Shown here: piece by piece, positions 53,775-63,348 of the stretch
How positions within the stretch are numbered: the stretch's first letter is position 1
Layout: every line of letters starts with the position of its first letter
Source: JACVRW01 sp963814095
GTDB taxonomy: Bacteria; Actinomycetota; Thermoleophilia; Solirubrobacterales; Thermoleophilaceae
Assembly: GCA_963814095.1 (NCBI GenBank)
Contig: CAWFBT010000006.1
Span: 124,001-188,000, forward strand
Length of the DNA stretch: 64,000 nucleotides
Reading direction: 5' to 3'
Translations under genes and position numbers: made by a program
Notes under the pieces: model-generated
What the model was told of the DNA's origin: nothing
The model's input: only the letters and a program-made list of their open reading frames with translations
The model's database searches: none

Positions 53775-54487
53775 TCCGCCGCCGCCTCCGCACCCTCGGC
53801 CCGGACCAGTCGGGCTTCTCGCTCACCGAGCTGCTCACCGCGATGAGCATCGGCATCGTGCTGCTGATCGCGGCGTTCACGCTGCTCGACCGCGCCAGCT
53901 CCGCCTCGCAGGAGATCATCGACCGCCAGGACGCCGTCCAGCGCGGCCGCCAGGCGATGGAGCTGATCGTCCGCCAGCTGCGCTCGCAGGTCTGCCTCGG
54001 CGACGAGGAGGAGCCGCTCACCTGGGCCACCGGCAACCGGGTCACGTTCTACGCGGACCTCAGCAACGGCAGCAAGAACATCCAGCGGCGCACGATCTAC
54101 TACGACGCTGCGCAGAAGAACCTGATCGAGCAGATCTTCCCCGGCGCCGGCGAGTATCCGGTGCTCACCTTCTCGACCACGCCGGCAGTCGAACGCGCGC
54201 TGGCGAGCCGCGTCGAGCCCATCCGGGACGGCGGCACCCCGCGCGAGTTCTTCCGGTACTACGGCTTCAAGCTCGGCGGAGCGCCGGGCGAGCTCGTGCA
54301 ACTCAGGAACGGCGGCAACGACCTCACCGCCGACCAGAAGGCGAGCGTCGTGCTCGTGAAGGTCGGCTTCGTGGTCCTACCCGACCGAGAGCGCCCGCGT
54401 GATCGCGACGCGCTGACCATGGAGAGCGACATCTACGTTCGCATCGCCGACCCGTCGAGGCCCGCGGAGGGACCCGCATGCATCTGA
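53771..54487 (+). CDS. Minor prepilin, PilW-like
   Basis: 238 residues. Cleavage site DQSG|FSLTELLTAMSIGIVLLI is canonical, including Glu at +5. After the helix comes RQAMELIVRQLRSQVCLGDE, typical of PilW/PulJ, then a beta domain (NRVTFYADLSNGSKNIQRRT). Translationally coupled on both sides. Expected to prime assembly of a type IV pilus or pseudopilus whose motor genes lie elsewhere. Confidence 0.9.
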   Translation: MIRRRLRTLGPDQSGFSLTELLTAMSIGIVLLIAAFTLLDRASSASQEIIDRQDAVQRGRQAMELIVRQLRSQVCLGDEEEPLTWATGNRVTFYADLSNGSKNIQRRTIYYDAAQKNLIEQIFPGAGEYPVLTFSTTPAVERALASRVEPIRDGGTPREFFRYYGFKLGGAPGELVQLRNGGNDLTADQKASVVLVKVGFVVLPDRERPRDRDALTMESDIYVRIADPSRPAEGPACI

Positions 54488-56043
54488 TACTTCGCAAGCT
54501 TCGCGACTGCCAGCGCGGCTTCACGACCGTCACCCTGATGGGCGTCCTCGTCGTGGGCGGCCTGCTCGTCGCTGCCGGCTTCGCGGCCGTCGACCCGGAC
54601 ATCTCGCTCTCGCGCGAGGATCAGGACTACAAGCAGGCCTACGGCGCGGCCGAGTCGGGACTGCAGTGGTACCTCAACAGCCTCGGCAAGGACAACAACT
54701 ACTACGTGCGCTGCACCACCGGGCTGCCGCAGCCCACGCCCGGTCAGCCCGCGCCGGTCAACCAGGAGTGGACCGGCACCGGCCCGGACCCGCGCATCTG
54801 GCGGACGATCGACGCGACCGAGAAGGCCGACTACACCGTCGAGCTGCTACCCGCGCCGGGCTTCCCCGCATGCGTGGCGAACAACCAGTACTCGGTGGTC
54901 GACCCCAACGGGAACATGCGCCTGCGCGTGACGGGTCGCTCACGGGGCGAGACGCGCAGCGTCATCGCGACGCTGCGGCGCCGCAACTTCATCGACTTCA
55001 TCTACTTCACCGACTTCGAGACGCTCGACCCGGCCGCCTACTCGAACCCAGCCACCATGGAGGTCAACTGCGCCCGCTACCGCGCTCAGCGCGTCGGCCG
55101 CGGCTGCACGGAGATCCGCTTCGCCGACAACGACGACGTGTTCGGCCCGTTCCACACGAACGACAACGTGCTGGTCTGCGGCACGCCGACGTTCGGCCGC
55201 ACCAAGCGCGACGTGATCGAGATCAACGGGCCGACGCCATTCGAGACGTCCTCCGGGTGCGGCAACAACCCCGACCTGAAGGGCTTCCTCGATCACCCCG
55301 CCGGACCGCTCGAGATGCCGCCGTCCAACCGGGCGATCAAGGACGTGACGCTGCCGGCCTACGTGTTCCAGGGCAAGACCACGATCACGCTCCAGGGCCA
55401 GCAGATGCAGGTCATCAACCAGCGGCTCTGGCCTGATCTCCTGCCGCGCACGATGCCGCTACCGGCGAACGGCGTGATCTACGTCGAGAACCTGCCCGCC
55501 GGCTGCACGAGCGGCTACGACCGCGACCAGGATTACCAGAACCAGCCGGTCAACTGCGGCGACGTGTGGATCAAGGGCAACTACTCGCGCGACCTCACGG
55601 TCGCGGCCGACAACGACATCGTCATCAACGGCCACCTCGACCGCAACAGCGAGGGGCTCCTGTTCGGGCTGATCGCGAACAACTTCGTGCGCGTCTATCA
55701 CCCCGTCACGAGCGACTGCGACCACAACGCGACCGGCTACAACCGCGATCTGCGCATCCAGGCCGCGATCCTCGCTCTGCGGCACTCGTTCATCGTCGAC
55801 AACTGGGGCTGCGGCGAGCCCGCCGGCAACCTGACGGTGGACGGCGCGATCGCGCAGCGGTTCCGCGGACCGGTCGGCACCGTCAACGGCACCGCGATCG
55901 CGACCGGCTATCGCAAGGACTACGAGTACAACGACCGGCTGCGCTACCGCGAGCCGCCGTACTTCCTCGACCCGGTGCAGGCGTCCTGGCGCGTGGCGCG
56001 CCAGAACGAGCAGGTGCCGGCGACCGCGGCGCCCGAGCGCTAG
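54478..56043 (+). CDS. PilX-like pilin-related protein with large extracellular domain
   Basis: 521 residues. An N-terminal CQRG|FTTVTLMGVLVVGGLLVAA fits a prepilin, but position +5 is Thr instead of Glu, as in some minor pilins that do not need the usual contact. Then QAYGAAESGLQWYLN, a PilX-type segment, and ~400 residues of beta-rich domain with many Asn/Asp/Cys (FADNDDVFGPFHTNDNV, IVINGHLDRNSEGLLFGLIA). It overlaps the previous gene by 10 bp and the convergent hydrolase by four. Confidence 0.82.
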   Translation: MHLILRKLRDCQRGFTTVTLMGVLVVGGLLVAAGFAAVDPDISLSREDQDYKQAYGAAESGLQWYLNSLGKDNNYYVRCTTGLPQPTPGQPAPVNQEWTGTGPDPRIWRTIDATEKADYTVELLPAPGFPACVANNQYSVVDPNGNMRLRVTGRSRGETRSVIATLRRRNFIDFIYFTDFETLDPAAYSNPATMEVNCARYRAQRVGRGCTEIRFADNDDVFGPFHTNDNVLVCGTPTFGRTKRDVIEINGPTPFETSSGCGNNPDLKGFLDHPAGPLEMPPSNRAIKDVTLPAYVFQGKTTITLQGQQMQVINQRLWPDLLPRTMPLPANGVIYVENLPAGCTSGYDRDQDYQNQPVNCGDVWIKGNYSRDLTVAADNDIVINGHLDRNSEGLLFGLIANNFVRVYHPVTSDCDHNATGYNRDLRIQAAILALRHSFIVDNWGCGEPAGNLTVDGAIAQRFRGPVGTVNGTAIATGYRKDYEYNDRLRYREPPYFLDPVQASWRVARQNEQVPATAAPER

Positions 56044-56813
56044 GGCAGCTCGGAGGCGACCAGCTCGGGGGCTGCCGCCAGCGCGCCGTGGCCCTGACCC
56101 TCGAGCGTCCGCACGGTGACGTTCGGCAGCGCGTCGGCGTAGGCGGCGGTCGAGCGCTTTGCCCACCCAGGGCTCTCGCTTCCGACGAACATCAGCACGG
56201 GGATGTCGAGCTCGGCGAGCGCCGCTCGGTTCAGCTCGTAGCCGCACTCGGCGCGCAGCTCGCGCGGCAGCGTGTGGGCCACGGCCTTGCGCTGCTCCCA
56301 CACGGGCGACTCGCGCAGCTGCTCAACCTCCGCCTCGTCATAGCCCGCGATGTCACGGAGGAACTCGCTGACGGCGGCATCGCGGTCGCCGTCCGCGATC
56401 CGCGATTCCAGGCGATCTATCACCGACGGCTCCGTGAGCACTCCGCCCATGGGCGGCTCGTACAGCACGAGCCGCGGCAGGCCCTCGATCAGCGGGGCCG
56501 CGCCGGCGGACACAAGCGCTCCGTAGGAGTGGCCGAAGAGGAGTGGCTCGGCGCCGTCCGCGACCATCGCGCGGATGACCGCCACCACATCCTCGAACTC
56601 GCGTTCGACTGCGTAGCCGTCGCCGTCGGTCGAGTCGCCACGGCCGCGGCGGTCGGCGGCAATCACGGTGTAGCGGTCCTCGAGCAGGGGGCGCAGGAAC
56701 GACCAGCCCCAGCGCGCCGAGCCCGCCCCGTGCACGAGCACGAGCGGCGGCCCCTGGCCTGAGACCTCACAGGCGATCTCGACCCCGTCAGGCGTCCTCA
56801 CGCGCTCCAGCAC
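56040..56813 (-). CDS. Alpha/beta-hydrolase fold protein
   Basis: 257 residues. LVLVHGAGSARWGWSFLRPL (oxyanion), DRRGRGDSTDGDGY, nucleophile elbow FGHSYGALVS, acid in LMFVGSESPGW region and His in GQGHGALAAAP. Cytosolic. Typical of small esterases, haloperoxidase-like or epoxide-hydrolase-like enzymes; the substrate is unknown. ATG at 56813, 10 bp after the thermonuclease stop. Confidence 0.9.
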   Translation of the reverse strand: MLERVRTPDGVEIACEVSGQGPPLVLVHGAGSARWGWSFLRPLLEDRYTVIAADRRGRGDSTDGDGYAVEREFEDVVAVIRAMVADGAEPLLFGHSYGALVSAGAAPLIEGLPRLVLYEPPMGGVLTEPSVIDRLESRIADGDRDAAVSEFLRDIAGYDEAEVEQLRESPVWEQRKAVAHTLPRELRAECGYELNRAALAELDIPVLMFVGSESPGWAKRSTAAYADALPNVTVRTLEGQGHGALAAAPELVASELP

Positions 56814-56823
56814 GACGCGCAGG

Positions 56824-57375
56824 CTACCCCGCGCAGCCGGGACGGCCCCACAAGCCGCGCCCGGCCTCGCGCGCCCGCCGCGCCGCGCGCACGAAGACGT
56901 CCTCGTACTCGACGTTCGGCGGGACCGTCAGCGGCTGGGCGAACCCGCGCGCCACCAGCATGCGGTTGAGGAAGCGGCCGTCGTCGAGCCAGACGTAGGC
57001 GAGCGCCCGGCCGTAGCGGTCACGCTCCTCCACGCCGAGCCGGTAGCGCACCTGCCCATCGAGGGGCACGATCCGCTCGACGAACCGGGAGGCCTCACGC
57101 CCGAAGCACTCCTGCTCGCCATAGACCTCCGGGGTGTCGATACCGATCAGGCGGACCTTGCCGATGCGGGACAGGTAGAAGGTGTCGCCGTCGGTGTGCT
57201 TCGTGAGGCGGGCCGACTCGGCGTCGGCGGGGACGCGCGCAGAGGTAGCGCCACCACTCCCGAAGTCCTCCTCCGAGCAGCCCGCGAGCGCCAGCACGAC
57301 GAGCAGCGGCGCCAGAACCCGGAGCGTGCAGCGGCTAATTGTCGCTGCCGAGGCGGTCCCAGCAGTAGAGCTCAA
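56824..57375 (-). CDS. Exported thermonuclease-like (SNase) lipoprotein
   Basis: 183 residues. Signal and lipobox: TLRVLAPLLVVLALAGCSEE. SNase domain: HTDGDTFYL, KVRLIGIDTPEVYG (Arg and Asp of the active site), RYRLGVEERDRYGRALAYVW and the final RAREAGRGLWG. The active-site residues of staphylococcal nuclease appear conserved. TTG at 57375 is the only start before the signal peptide and overlaps the preceding gene by 41 bases. Likely an anchored nuclease for extracellular nucleic acid. Confidence 0.85.
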   Translation of the reverse strand: MSSTAGTASAATISRCTLRVLAPLLVVLALAGCSEEDFGSGGATSARVPADAESARLTKHTDGDTFYLSRIGKVRLIGIDTPEVYGEQECFGREASRFVERIVPLDGQVRYRLGVEERDRYGRALAYVWLDDGRFLNRMLVARGFAQPLTVPPNVEYEDVFVRAARRAREAGRGLWGRPGCAG

Positions 57376-57790
57376 CCGCCTCGGCGGCGAGCTCTATCAG
57401 GCGCTCGTCGGACAGCCACGGCAGCACGGTCCCGAGCGCCTGCTCCTCGCTGATGCCCGCCTCGAACGCGTCGTCTCCCTTGAAGCCGGCGGCGATCTTC
57501 AGCGCCTCGCGGCGATGCTCGCCGAGGCGCGGGAACGCACCCAGCAGGAACTCCTTGTTGGCGATCGGGCGGCCGACCTCGAGCGAGGCGTGCCATGCGG
57601 CGAGTATCGACAGGTCGTCGTCGTCGAGCTCCTCGACTGCCTTGGCGTAGTGGACCTGCAGCTCGTCGTCCGGGATCTCGTCGACCCAGGCGCGCACGAC
57701 CTCGCCCAGGAGCTGCCGGCGTGCTTCGCGCCCGACGCTCTCTGCGACGACCCTGATCGCTTCCTGTGGTTCGATGAAGCAGAGAGGCAT
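57335..57790 (-). CDS. Uncharacterised 151-residue acidic protein
   Basis: ATG at 57790 with purine-rich GGAGAGCGAAGG upstream. All-helical and acidic: PQEAIRVVAESVGREARRQL, VDEIPDDELQVHYAKAVEEL, EELDDDDLSILAAWHASLEV, EAVELYCWDRLGSDN. No signal peptide or recognised domain. It sits between the STAND-type regulator and the nuclease, in the same orientation as both, so could be regulated by the former. Confidence 0.7.
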   Translation of the reverse strand: MPLCFIEPQEAIRVVAESVGREARRQLLGEVVRAWVDEIPDDELQVHYAKAVEELDDDDLSILAAWHASLEVGRPIANKEFLLGAFPRLGEHRREALKIAAGFKGDDAFEAGISEEQALGTVLPWLSDERLIELAAEAVELYCWDRLGSDN

Positions 57791-57875
57791 GTGCCTTCGC
57801 TCTCCTCCGGATTGCATGGCTGACTGGTCGGAGAGTAGGACGCGCTCCTGACGGAAAGACAGCGCGGCGGCGAAT

Positions 57876-59834
57876 CTAGGAGCCGAGCACCTCGGCGAGC
57901 CGCTCGGAGGCGAGCTTGAGGCGCCGGAAATACGCAGCACGGCTGAGATTGAGCTCGTCCGCCGCCTGCTCGTGGCTGGCGGCGGGATCGAGGTACCCGC
58001 GCTCCAGCACACGGCGCATCAGGCGCTCCGACTCGGTGTCCCCGAAAGCGCGTCCGGCGGCGTCCTCGAGCAGGGCGCGCACGGCCTCGGCGCGCTCCTC
58101 GACGCCGTCGCCGCGAGCGAGCGGCGACCGGGCGAGCGCGTGCGGAAGGCGAAGGTTGCGGAGCGCGTCGCGGACGACCTCGGCGTCGGCCGGCGCGGGG
58201 GTCGGTGCCGCTGCGCTCGGCGGCGGCTCGGCCGCGCCCGGCGGCGCCATCCCGAGCTCGAGGTAGATGGTGTCGCGCTGGGCGCCGAGCAGTCCGCCGG
58301 GGCCGTAGTCGACGAGCCAGCACTCGACGCGCTTGTGGCCGTAGCCCTCGATGTCGAGCTGGGACAGGTGCGTCGCCTGGATCGCCCGCAGGAAGCCCTT
58401 CAGCTCCTCCAGTTCGGGGTCGACCGGCAGGTAGGCGTGGCGGGGGTTGTCGAGCCCGGAGCGGAGCATCCCGGCCATGTTGATCATGGCCTGGATCTGC
58501 GAGTCGGTGTCGCGGGTGAAGTCGACGGCGTCGCGGAACAGGATCGCGTTGCCGTCCGGAGAGTGCTCGCGCGCGTGGGCCAGCCAGGGGCCGAGCAGGA
58601 CGTCGTGCTCGGCGGCGGGCGGCGCGTTCGCGGGAGTCACGGAGATCGCGAATCCGCAGAGTGCGTCGCCGGCGTCGCGTGCGATCGCGACGGTCTCGGG
58701 CGCGTCCTCGAAGAACGGCCTCGTCAGATCCCACCACTCGGCATAGCCCTGACTGCCGAGCAGCAGCGCCACCTGCTCCGCGTCGCCGCGGCGCGCGCTG
58801 TCGACGCGGTTGCGCACGCTCCCCTCCCAGCCGTAGAAAGCGCGGATCTGCGGGGTCTGGACGAGCTCGGCCAGATCGACGGTCAGCATCGGCTGTCCCC
58901 GCACCGAGCGCGCGTACAGGCTGTCCGCGATCCGCCGGCGCAGCTCGCGCTCGCGCTCCGACTCGCGCTGCAGCAGGTCCGCGCGCAGCGCCCTGCGCAC
59001 CAGGTCGTGGAACGTGAGCCCGCCGCCGAGTGCCTCGGCGAAGCTGCGCGACTCGAGCCAGCGCATGGCCTCCGCGGGGTCCGTCTCCGGGAGGACGTCG
59101 CGCAGCAGCTCGAGCGTCGTCACGCGCGCGATGCATGCCACGCCGAGCACGTCGCGGTAGCGCCCCTCGATCTCGGCCTCGGCGAGCCGGCGGACGAGCG
59201 TCCTGACCATCTCGCCGGTCTCGCCCGCCTGCGGGCTCCAGCCGTCGTCCTGCACGGCCGCAACCGAGAGCGTGAGCGCGAGCGGCGAGCCGCCCGACCA
59301 GTGGGCCAGCTCGTCCAGGCGTGCCCCGCTCAGCCCATGGGCGCCGAGCAGCTCCTCCGACTCGGCGAGCGACAGCGGGCCGAGCTCGATCTCGCGTGTG
59401 ATCGTCTCCCAGCCGCCCTCGAACCAGCCGCGCTCGGGCGCCTGGCGGCCGGCCACTACCACGATCGCGTGCTCCGGCAGCGACGGCAGCAGCGCCCGCC
59501 GGAGATGGCCGCCGAGCGCGGTCATGCGCTCGTAGGTGTCGATCAGGATCAGCGGGCGCTCATGCTCGTGGGCGGCGGCCAGCGCTTCCTCGATCGCATC
59601 CGGCACGGGCGGGAGCTCGCGGCCCTCGACGAGCACGGGCGACCAGCCGGCCTGGCGGCCGCGGTCAGCCACCTGGCGCAGCAAGGCGCTCTTGCCTATG
59701 CCACCAGGACCGTGAACGAGCACCACGCTCGCCGCTGGATCGTCCACGAACAGCTCGGCGATCGCCTCCAGCTCGCCGGCCCGCCCGACGAAGGCCGCCC
59801 GGTCGCGCCGGGCCATCCTTGTACCCAGATTCAC
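57876..59834 (-). CDS. STAND-type ATPase regulator with C-terminal HTH
   Basis: 652 residues. N-terminal NTPase: VGRAGELEAIAELF, Walker A GPGGIGKSALLRQ, LILIDTYERMTALGGHL (Walker B), LPEHAIVVVAGRQAPERGW (sensor), and a winged-helix region. The middle ~200 residues (ETVAIARDAGDALCGFAISV, AILFRDAVDF) look GNAT-like. The end is an HTH (HEQAADELNLSRAAYFRRLK). Probably a ligand-gated transcription regulator; the signal and target are unknown. It lies 34 bp after the helicase gene, on the same strand. Confidence 0.82.
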   Translation of the reverse strand: MNLGTRMARRDRAAFVGRAGELEAIAELFVDDPAASVVLVHGPGGIGKSALLRQVADRGRQAGWSPVLVEGRELPPVPDAIEEALAAAHEHERPLILIDTYERMTALGGHLRRALLPSLPEHAIVVVAGRQAPERGWFEGGWETITREIELGPLSLAESEELLGAHGLSGARLDELAHWSGGSPLALTLSVAAVQDDGWSPQAGETGEMVRTLVRRLAEAEIEGRYRDVLGVACIARVTTLELLRDVLPETDPAEAMRWLESRSFAEALGGGLTFHDLVRRALRADLLQRESERERELRRRIADSLYARSVRGQPMLTVDLAELVQTPQIRAFYGWEGSVRNRVDSARRGDAEQVALLLGSQGYAEWWDLTRPFFEDAPETVAIARDAGDALCGFAISVTPANAPPAAEHDVLLGPWLAHAREHSPDGNAILFRDAVDFTRDTDSQIQAMINMAGMLRSGLDNPRHAYLPVDPELEELKGFLRAIQATHLSQLDIEGYGHKRVECWLVDYGPGGLLGAQRDTIYLELGMAPPGAAEPPPSAAAPTPAPADAEVVRDALRNLRLPHALARSPLARGDGVEERAEAVRALLEDAAGRAFGDTESERLMRRVLERGYLDPAASHEQAADELNLSRAAYFRRLKLASERLAEVLGS

Positions 59835-59868
59835 GTGTGCTGGCCCTCGATCGGTGAGCGTACCGCTC

Positions 59869-62800
59869 TTATGGCGTGCGCAGCGTGAGCTCCGGCGGGT
59901 GGACGCAGAGCGCCGCCCGGCCCGGGCAGTCCGCGCACAGGCCGGCGTGCGGCTCGTCCGACGGAACGAAGCTGCCCTCGACGACCCCGCGCGCCAGCTC
60001 GAGCAGCTCGCGCTCCAGGCGCTCCGCGTCGGCGGCCGCGTAGACGGCCACGGCGGGCTCGTCGGGACGCTCGAGGAAGCAGTGCGCCACCTCGACGCGT
60101 TCCGCTCCAGCCCGTAGCGCCGCCAGGGCGTAGACGATCCGCTGCGTCGCGTAGCCCTCTGCGACGACCTCGGCCGGCTCGCGCCCGTCGAGGGCGTCGC
60201 TCTTCCAGTCGATCACAAGTGCGCCGTCCTCCTCGACGGCGTACACGTCGACGACGCCGTTCATCAGCAGGCTGCGCCCGCCGGCCCCGGGCGGCGTGAG
60301 CGTGAACGTGAAGGGCAGCTCGGCGCGCACCGGGCGAGCGGCCGCGATCCGGTCGCGCAGCTGCGAGCCCGCCACACGCTCGACCATCGCGCGCAGGTCC
60401 GCCACGTCCTCGGGCAGTGGCTCGACCCCGTAGCGCTGGACCTCGGCGGCGATCTCCTCGGCGGAGGGCACGACGGGGCGCCCGAAGTCGAGCCGCTCGA
60501 TCAGCCCGTGCACGATCGAGCCACGCAGGAGCGCGGTCATCGCGCTCTCGTGAGCGGCCTCGTCGGGCGGCAGCGGAGACTCGACCGGCGCCAACCCCAG
60601 CGAGCGCTGCAGGTAGAAGCGGTAGCCGCAGCGCCGGTACGCCTCGAGCCCGCTGTAACTCAGCCGGCTCACCGGGAGCGCCCGCGGCGCCGGCGGCAGT
60701 CCGAGCTCGAGCGCCGGCTGCTCGTAGCTCGGCTCGATGTTGCTCGCAGCGGCCACAGGCGTCCGGTTGGCGCCGGGCAGCAGCTCGTCGAGCGTCTCCG
60801 GCGTGAGCCGGCTCCAGCGCACCCGCACCGGCCGCTCCTCGAACTCGTCCTCGTGGATGCCGCTCGCGCCGTCCGCCGGCAGCCCGTCGCAGAAGCCCCG
60901 CCACACCCAGCGCATCGGCTCGCTCAGGTCGGCGGGCGGATTCCGGCGCGCGAGATCCGTCGCCCCGCTCAGGATCAGGTGCTCCTGCGCGCGCGTGGCG
61001 GCCACGTAGAAGATGCGCCGCTCCTCCTCCTCGGCGTCCAGCTTGCCCTGCGCCTTCAGCCGCTCGAGCCGCTCGCTGTCGACCGCGCCGCCCAGCCCGG
61101 CGAGCCGGAGGCCGACCGTGCCGTCCTCTGAGATGCGCAGCGAGCCCTCGTCATCGCGGCCGTCCTTGCCGAGGTCGCACACGCAGACGACGGGGAACTC
61201 GAGGCCCTTGGCGCGGTGGATTGTCATCATGCGCACCGCGTCGAGCGCCTCCGCCTCGAGCGGCGCCTCGCCCTCGCGCGCCTCGAGGGCGTCGAGCTCC
61301 GCCAGCGCGTCCACGAAGCCGCGCAGGTCGCGGCCCTCGTCGGCCTCGAACTCGCGCGCCATCCGCATCAGCTTGCGCACGTTGGCCATGCGCCGGATCC
61401 CACCCGGCAGTGCGAGCAGGTGGCTGTCGTAGCCCGTGCCGGTCACGGCCCGATCGATGAGCGCCTCGAGCGCGATCTGGCCCGCAACCCGCCGCTCCGC
61501 CTCGAAGCGCTCCACGAACGCGGCGAGCCGGCGCCGGTCATCGTCGGGTAGCAGCGCGAGCAGCTCCTCCGAAGGCTCGCTCACAGCCCACCACGGATCG
61601 CGTCCGGAGCGGCGAGCGTGCAGGCCTATCAGCGCTACCGCGTCGAGCGAGAGGCCCGCGAGCGGAGAGGCGAGCAGCGAGTAGACGGCGAGCCCGTCGA
61701 GCGGGTTGGCAAGCGCGGAGAGCCAGTGACGCAGATCGGACACCTGCTGCTGGGCGAAGTAGCCGCGCCCGCCGACCACGTGCACGGGCAGGCCGCGCTC
61801 CTCGAGCGCGCGCTCGAAGAAGCCCATCGCGGTGGTTGCCCGGAACAGCATCACGACGTCGCCGAAGGCGTAGGGGCCGCCGCGGGTCAGCTCGTCGATC
61901 CGCTTGGCGAGCAGGCGCGCCTCCGCCGCGCGCCAGGGCGGCGCGGTGGCGAGCGTGGTGCCGAACGGGGCGTCGCCGAGGCCCGGCGCCTCCTCCCAGC
62001 GCTTGCGTTGCTTCTCGACCACGAGCAGCTCCACGCAGGGATCGATGCGAGGCGCCTGCTCACGCGAGCCGGGAGCCTCGCGGAGCGGCTCGAAACGCTC
62101 GCCCCAGGTGCGCTCGAAGGCGAGGTCGACCGCGTCGAGGATCTCGCCGCGGGCGCGGAAGTTGACGGTGATGCTCTCGGCGCGGCCCGCCTCGACCGCC
62201 TTGTCCCAGTGGCTGCGGAATACGCCGACGTCGGCGTTGCGGAAGCGGTAGATCGACTGGTTCTCGTCGCCGACGCGGAACAGGTTGTCGCGCGCGAGCA
62301 GCTCGAGCAGCTCGTTCTGGAGCGGGTTCGTGTCCTGGAACTCGTCGACGAGGACGTGCGCGAAGCGCCCGGAGTAGGCCTCGCGCAGCCCGCTGTTGCC
62401 GGCGAGCAGGTCGCGCGCGACCAGCTCGAGGTCCTCGAAGTCGAGTCCCGAGCGGTCCCGCTTGGCGCGCTCGTAGCGCTCGCCGAACAGCTCCAGGAGC
62501 CCGCTCAGCATCGTGTGGTCGCGTTGCTCCTGGCGCGCGAGGATGAAGGAGCGGTACTCGCGGTAGGCGGTCTTGTAGTGCTCGCATGCCTGCGTGCTGA
62601 GCGCCTTCGCGCGGCCCTTCAGCTCGATGCCCTTGAGCTCGGCGCCGTCCGGGATGCGGTCCTCGGCCAGCAGGTCGAGCGCCGCCTCGAGCCGCTCGAT
62701 CGCGGCCGCCACCGTGGCTGAAGCCTTGCCCCGCCCGAGCTCCTCGAGCGCGCCGCGCGCGGCGGCCTCGAGCCGCTCCGCCTCGCCCGACGGCAGCGGT

Positions 62801-63348
62801 GCGACCGTGGGCTCGAGCGCCGGCCGGCGCTGCCCGCGGCTGCGCAGGTGCGAGTAGGCGGTGCGCAGCATGTCGCGCAGGCGGTCCGGGGTGTGGGCGG
62901 CCACCATCTCGATGCGGACGGGGTCGACGCCGTCCGCCATGAAGGCCTCGAGCGCGCCGTCGAAGGCCTCGATGGCGAGCCGGTCGGCCTCGACCTGGTC
63001 GAGGACGCGGAAGTCCGGATCGATGCCCGCGCTGAGCGCGTGTGCGCGCAGGATGCGCGCACACAGCCCGTGGATGGTCGAGATCCAGGCACCCTCGGCG
63101 GCACGGGCGTCGCCACGCCGGCCGAGCTCGAGGAAGCGCCGCCGCACGCGCGTCTTCATCTCCGCGGCGGCCTTCTCGGTGAACGTGATCGCGAGCATCG
63201 ACTCGACGGTGGCGTCGTCGTCGACCACGGCGCGCACGAAGCGCTCCACGAGCACCGTCGTCTTGCCGGTCCCGGCGCCGGCGCGCACCAGAAGCGACGC
63301 GTCGCGGCGCTCGACCGCGCGCGCCTGCTCGGTCGTCAGCGTCGTCAT
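59869..63348 (-). CDS. addA: AddA-like UvrD/RecB-family helicase-nuclease with an Fe-S nuclease domain
   Basis: 1159 residues. SF1 motifs in order: LTTEQARAVERRDASLLVRA, Walker A GAGTGKTTVLVERF, LAITFTEKAAAEMKTRVR, ISTIHGLCARILR, VLVDEFQDTNPLQ, GDENQSIYRFRNAD, MTIHRAKGLEFPVV, FYVAATRAQEHLIL. A C-terminal PD-(D/E)XK nuclease has GVVDVYAVEEDGALVIDWKS and a conserved Gln in YATQRIVYAL. Cysteines at YRRCGYRF and CADCPGRAALC can form an iron staple. It repairs double-strand breaks with the upstream partner; start overlaps it (ATGA). Confidence 0.92.
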   Translation of the reverse strand: MTTLTTEQARAVERRDASLLVRAGAGTGKTTVLVERFVRAVVDDDATVESMLAITFTEKAAAEMKTRVRRRFLELGRRGDARAAEGAWISTIHGLCARILRAHALSAGIDPDFRVLDQVEADRLAIEAFDGALEAFMADGVDPVRIEMVAAHTPDRLRDMLRTAYSHLRSRGQRRPALEPTVAPLPSGEAERLEAAARGALEELGRGKASATVAAAIERLEAALDLLAEDRIPDGAELKGIELKGRAKALSTQACEHYKTAYREYRSFILARQEQRDHTMLSGLLELFGERYERAKRDRSGLDFEDLELVARDLLAGNSGLREAYSGRFAHVLVDEFQDTNPLQNELLELLARDNLFRVGDENQSIYRFRNADVGVFRSHWDKAVEAGRAESITVNFRARGEILDAVDLAFERTWGERFEPLREAPGSREQAPRIDPCVELLVVEKQRKRWEEAPGLGDAPFGTTLATAPPWRAAEARLLAKRIDELTRGGPYAFGDVVMLFRATTAMGFFERALEERGLPVHVVGGRGYFAQQQVSDLRHWLSALANPLDGLAVYSLLASPLAGLSLDAVALIGLHARRSGRDPWWAVSEPSEELLALLPDDDRRRLAAFVERFEAERRVAGQIALEALIDRAVTGTGYDSHLLALPGGIRRMANVRKLMRMAREFEADEGRDLRGFVDALAELDALEAREGEAPLEAEALDAVRMMTIHRAKGLEFPVVCVCDLGKDGRDDEGSLRISEDGTVGLRLAGLGGAVDSERLERLKAQGKLDAEEEERRIFYVAATRAQEHLILSGATDLARRNPPADLSEPMRWVWRGFCDGLPADGASGIHEDEFEERPVRVRWSRLTPETLDELLPGANRTPVAAASNIEPSYEQPALELGLPPAPRALPVSRLSYSGLEAYRRCGYRFYLQRSLGLAPVESPLPPDEAAHESAMTALLRGSIVHGLIERLDFGRPVVPSAEEIAAEVQRYGVEPLPEDVADLRAMVERVAGSQLRDRIAAARPVRAELPFTFTLTPPGAGGRSLLMNGVVDVYAVEEDGALVIDWKSDALDGREPAEVVAEGYATQRIVYALAALRAGAERVEVAHCFLERPDEPAVAVYAAADAERLERELLELARGVVEGSFVPSDEPHAGLCADCPGRAALCVHPPELTLRTP

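Noticed and set aside
56040..63348. Anti-phage defence island
   Set aside because: Apart from a STAND-like regulator and AddAB-like repair enzymes there is no recognised defence effector, so the label is not supported.
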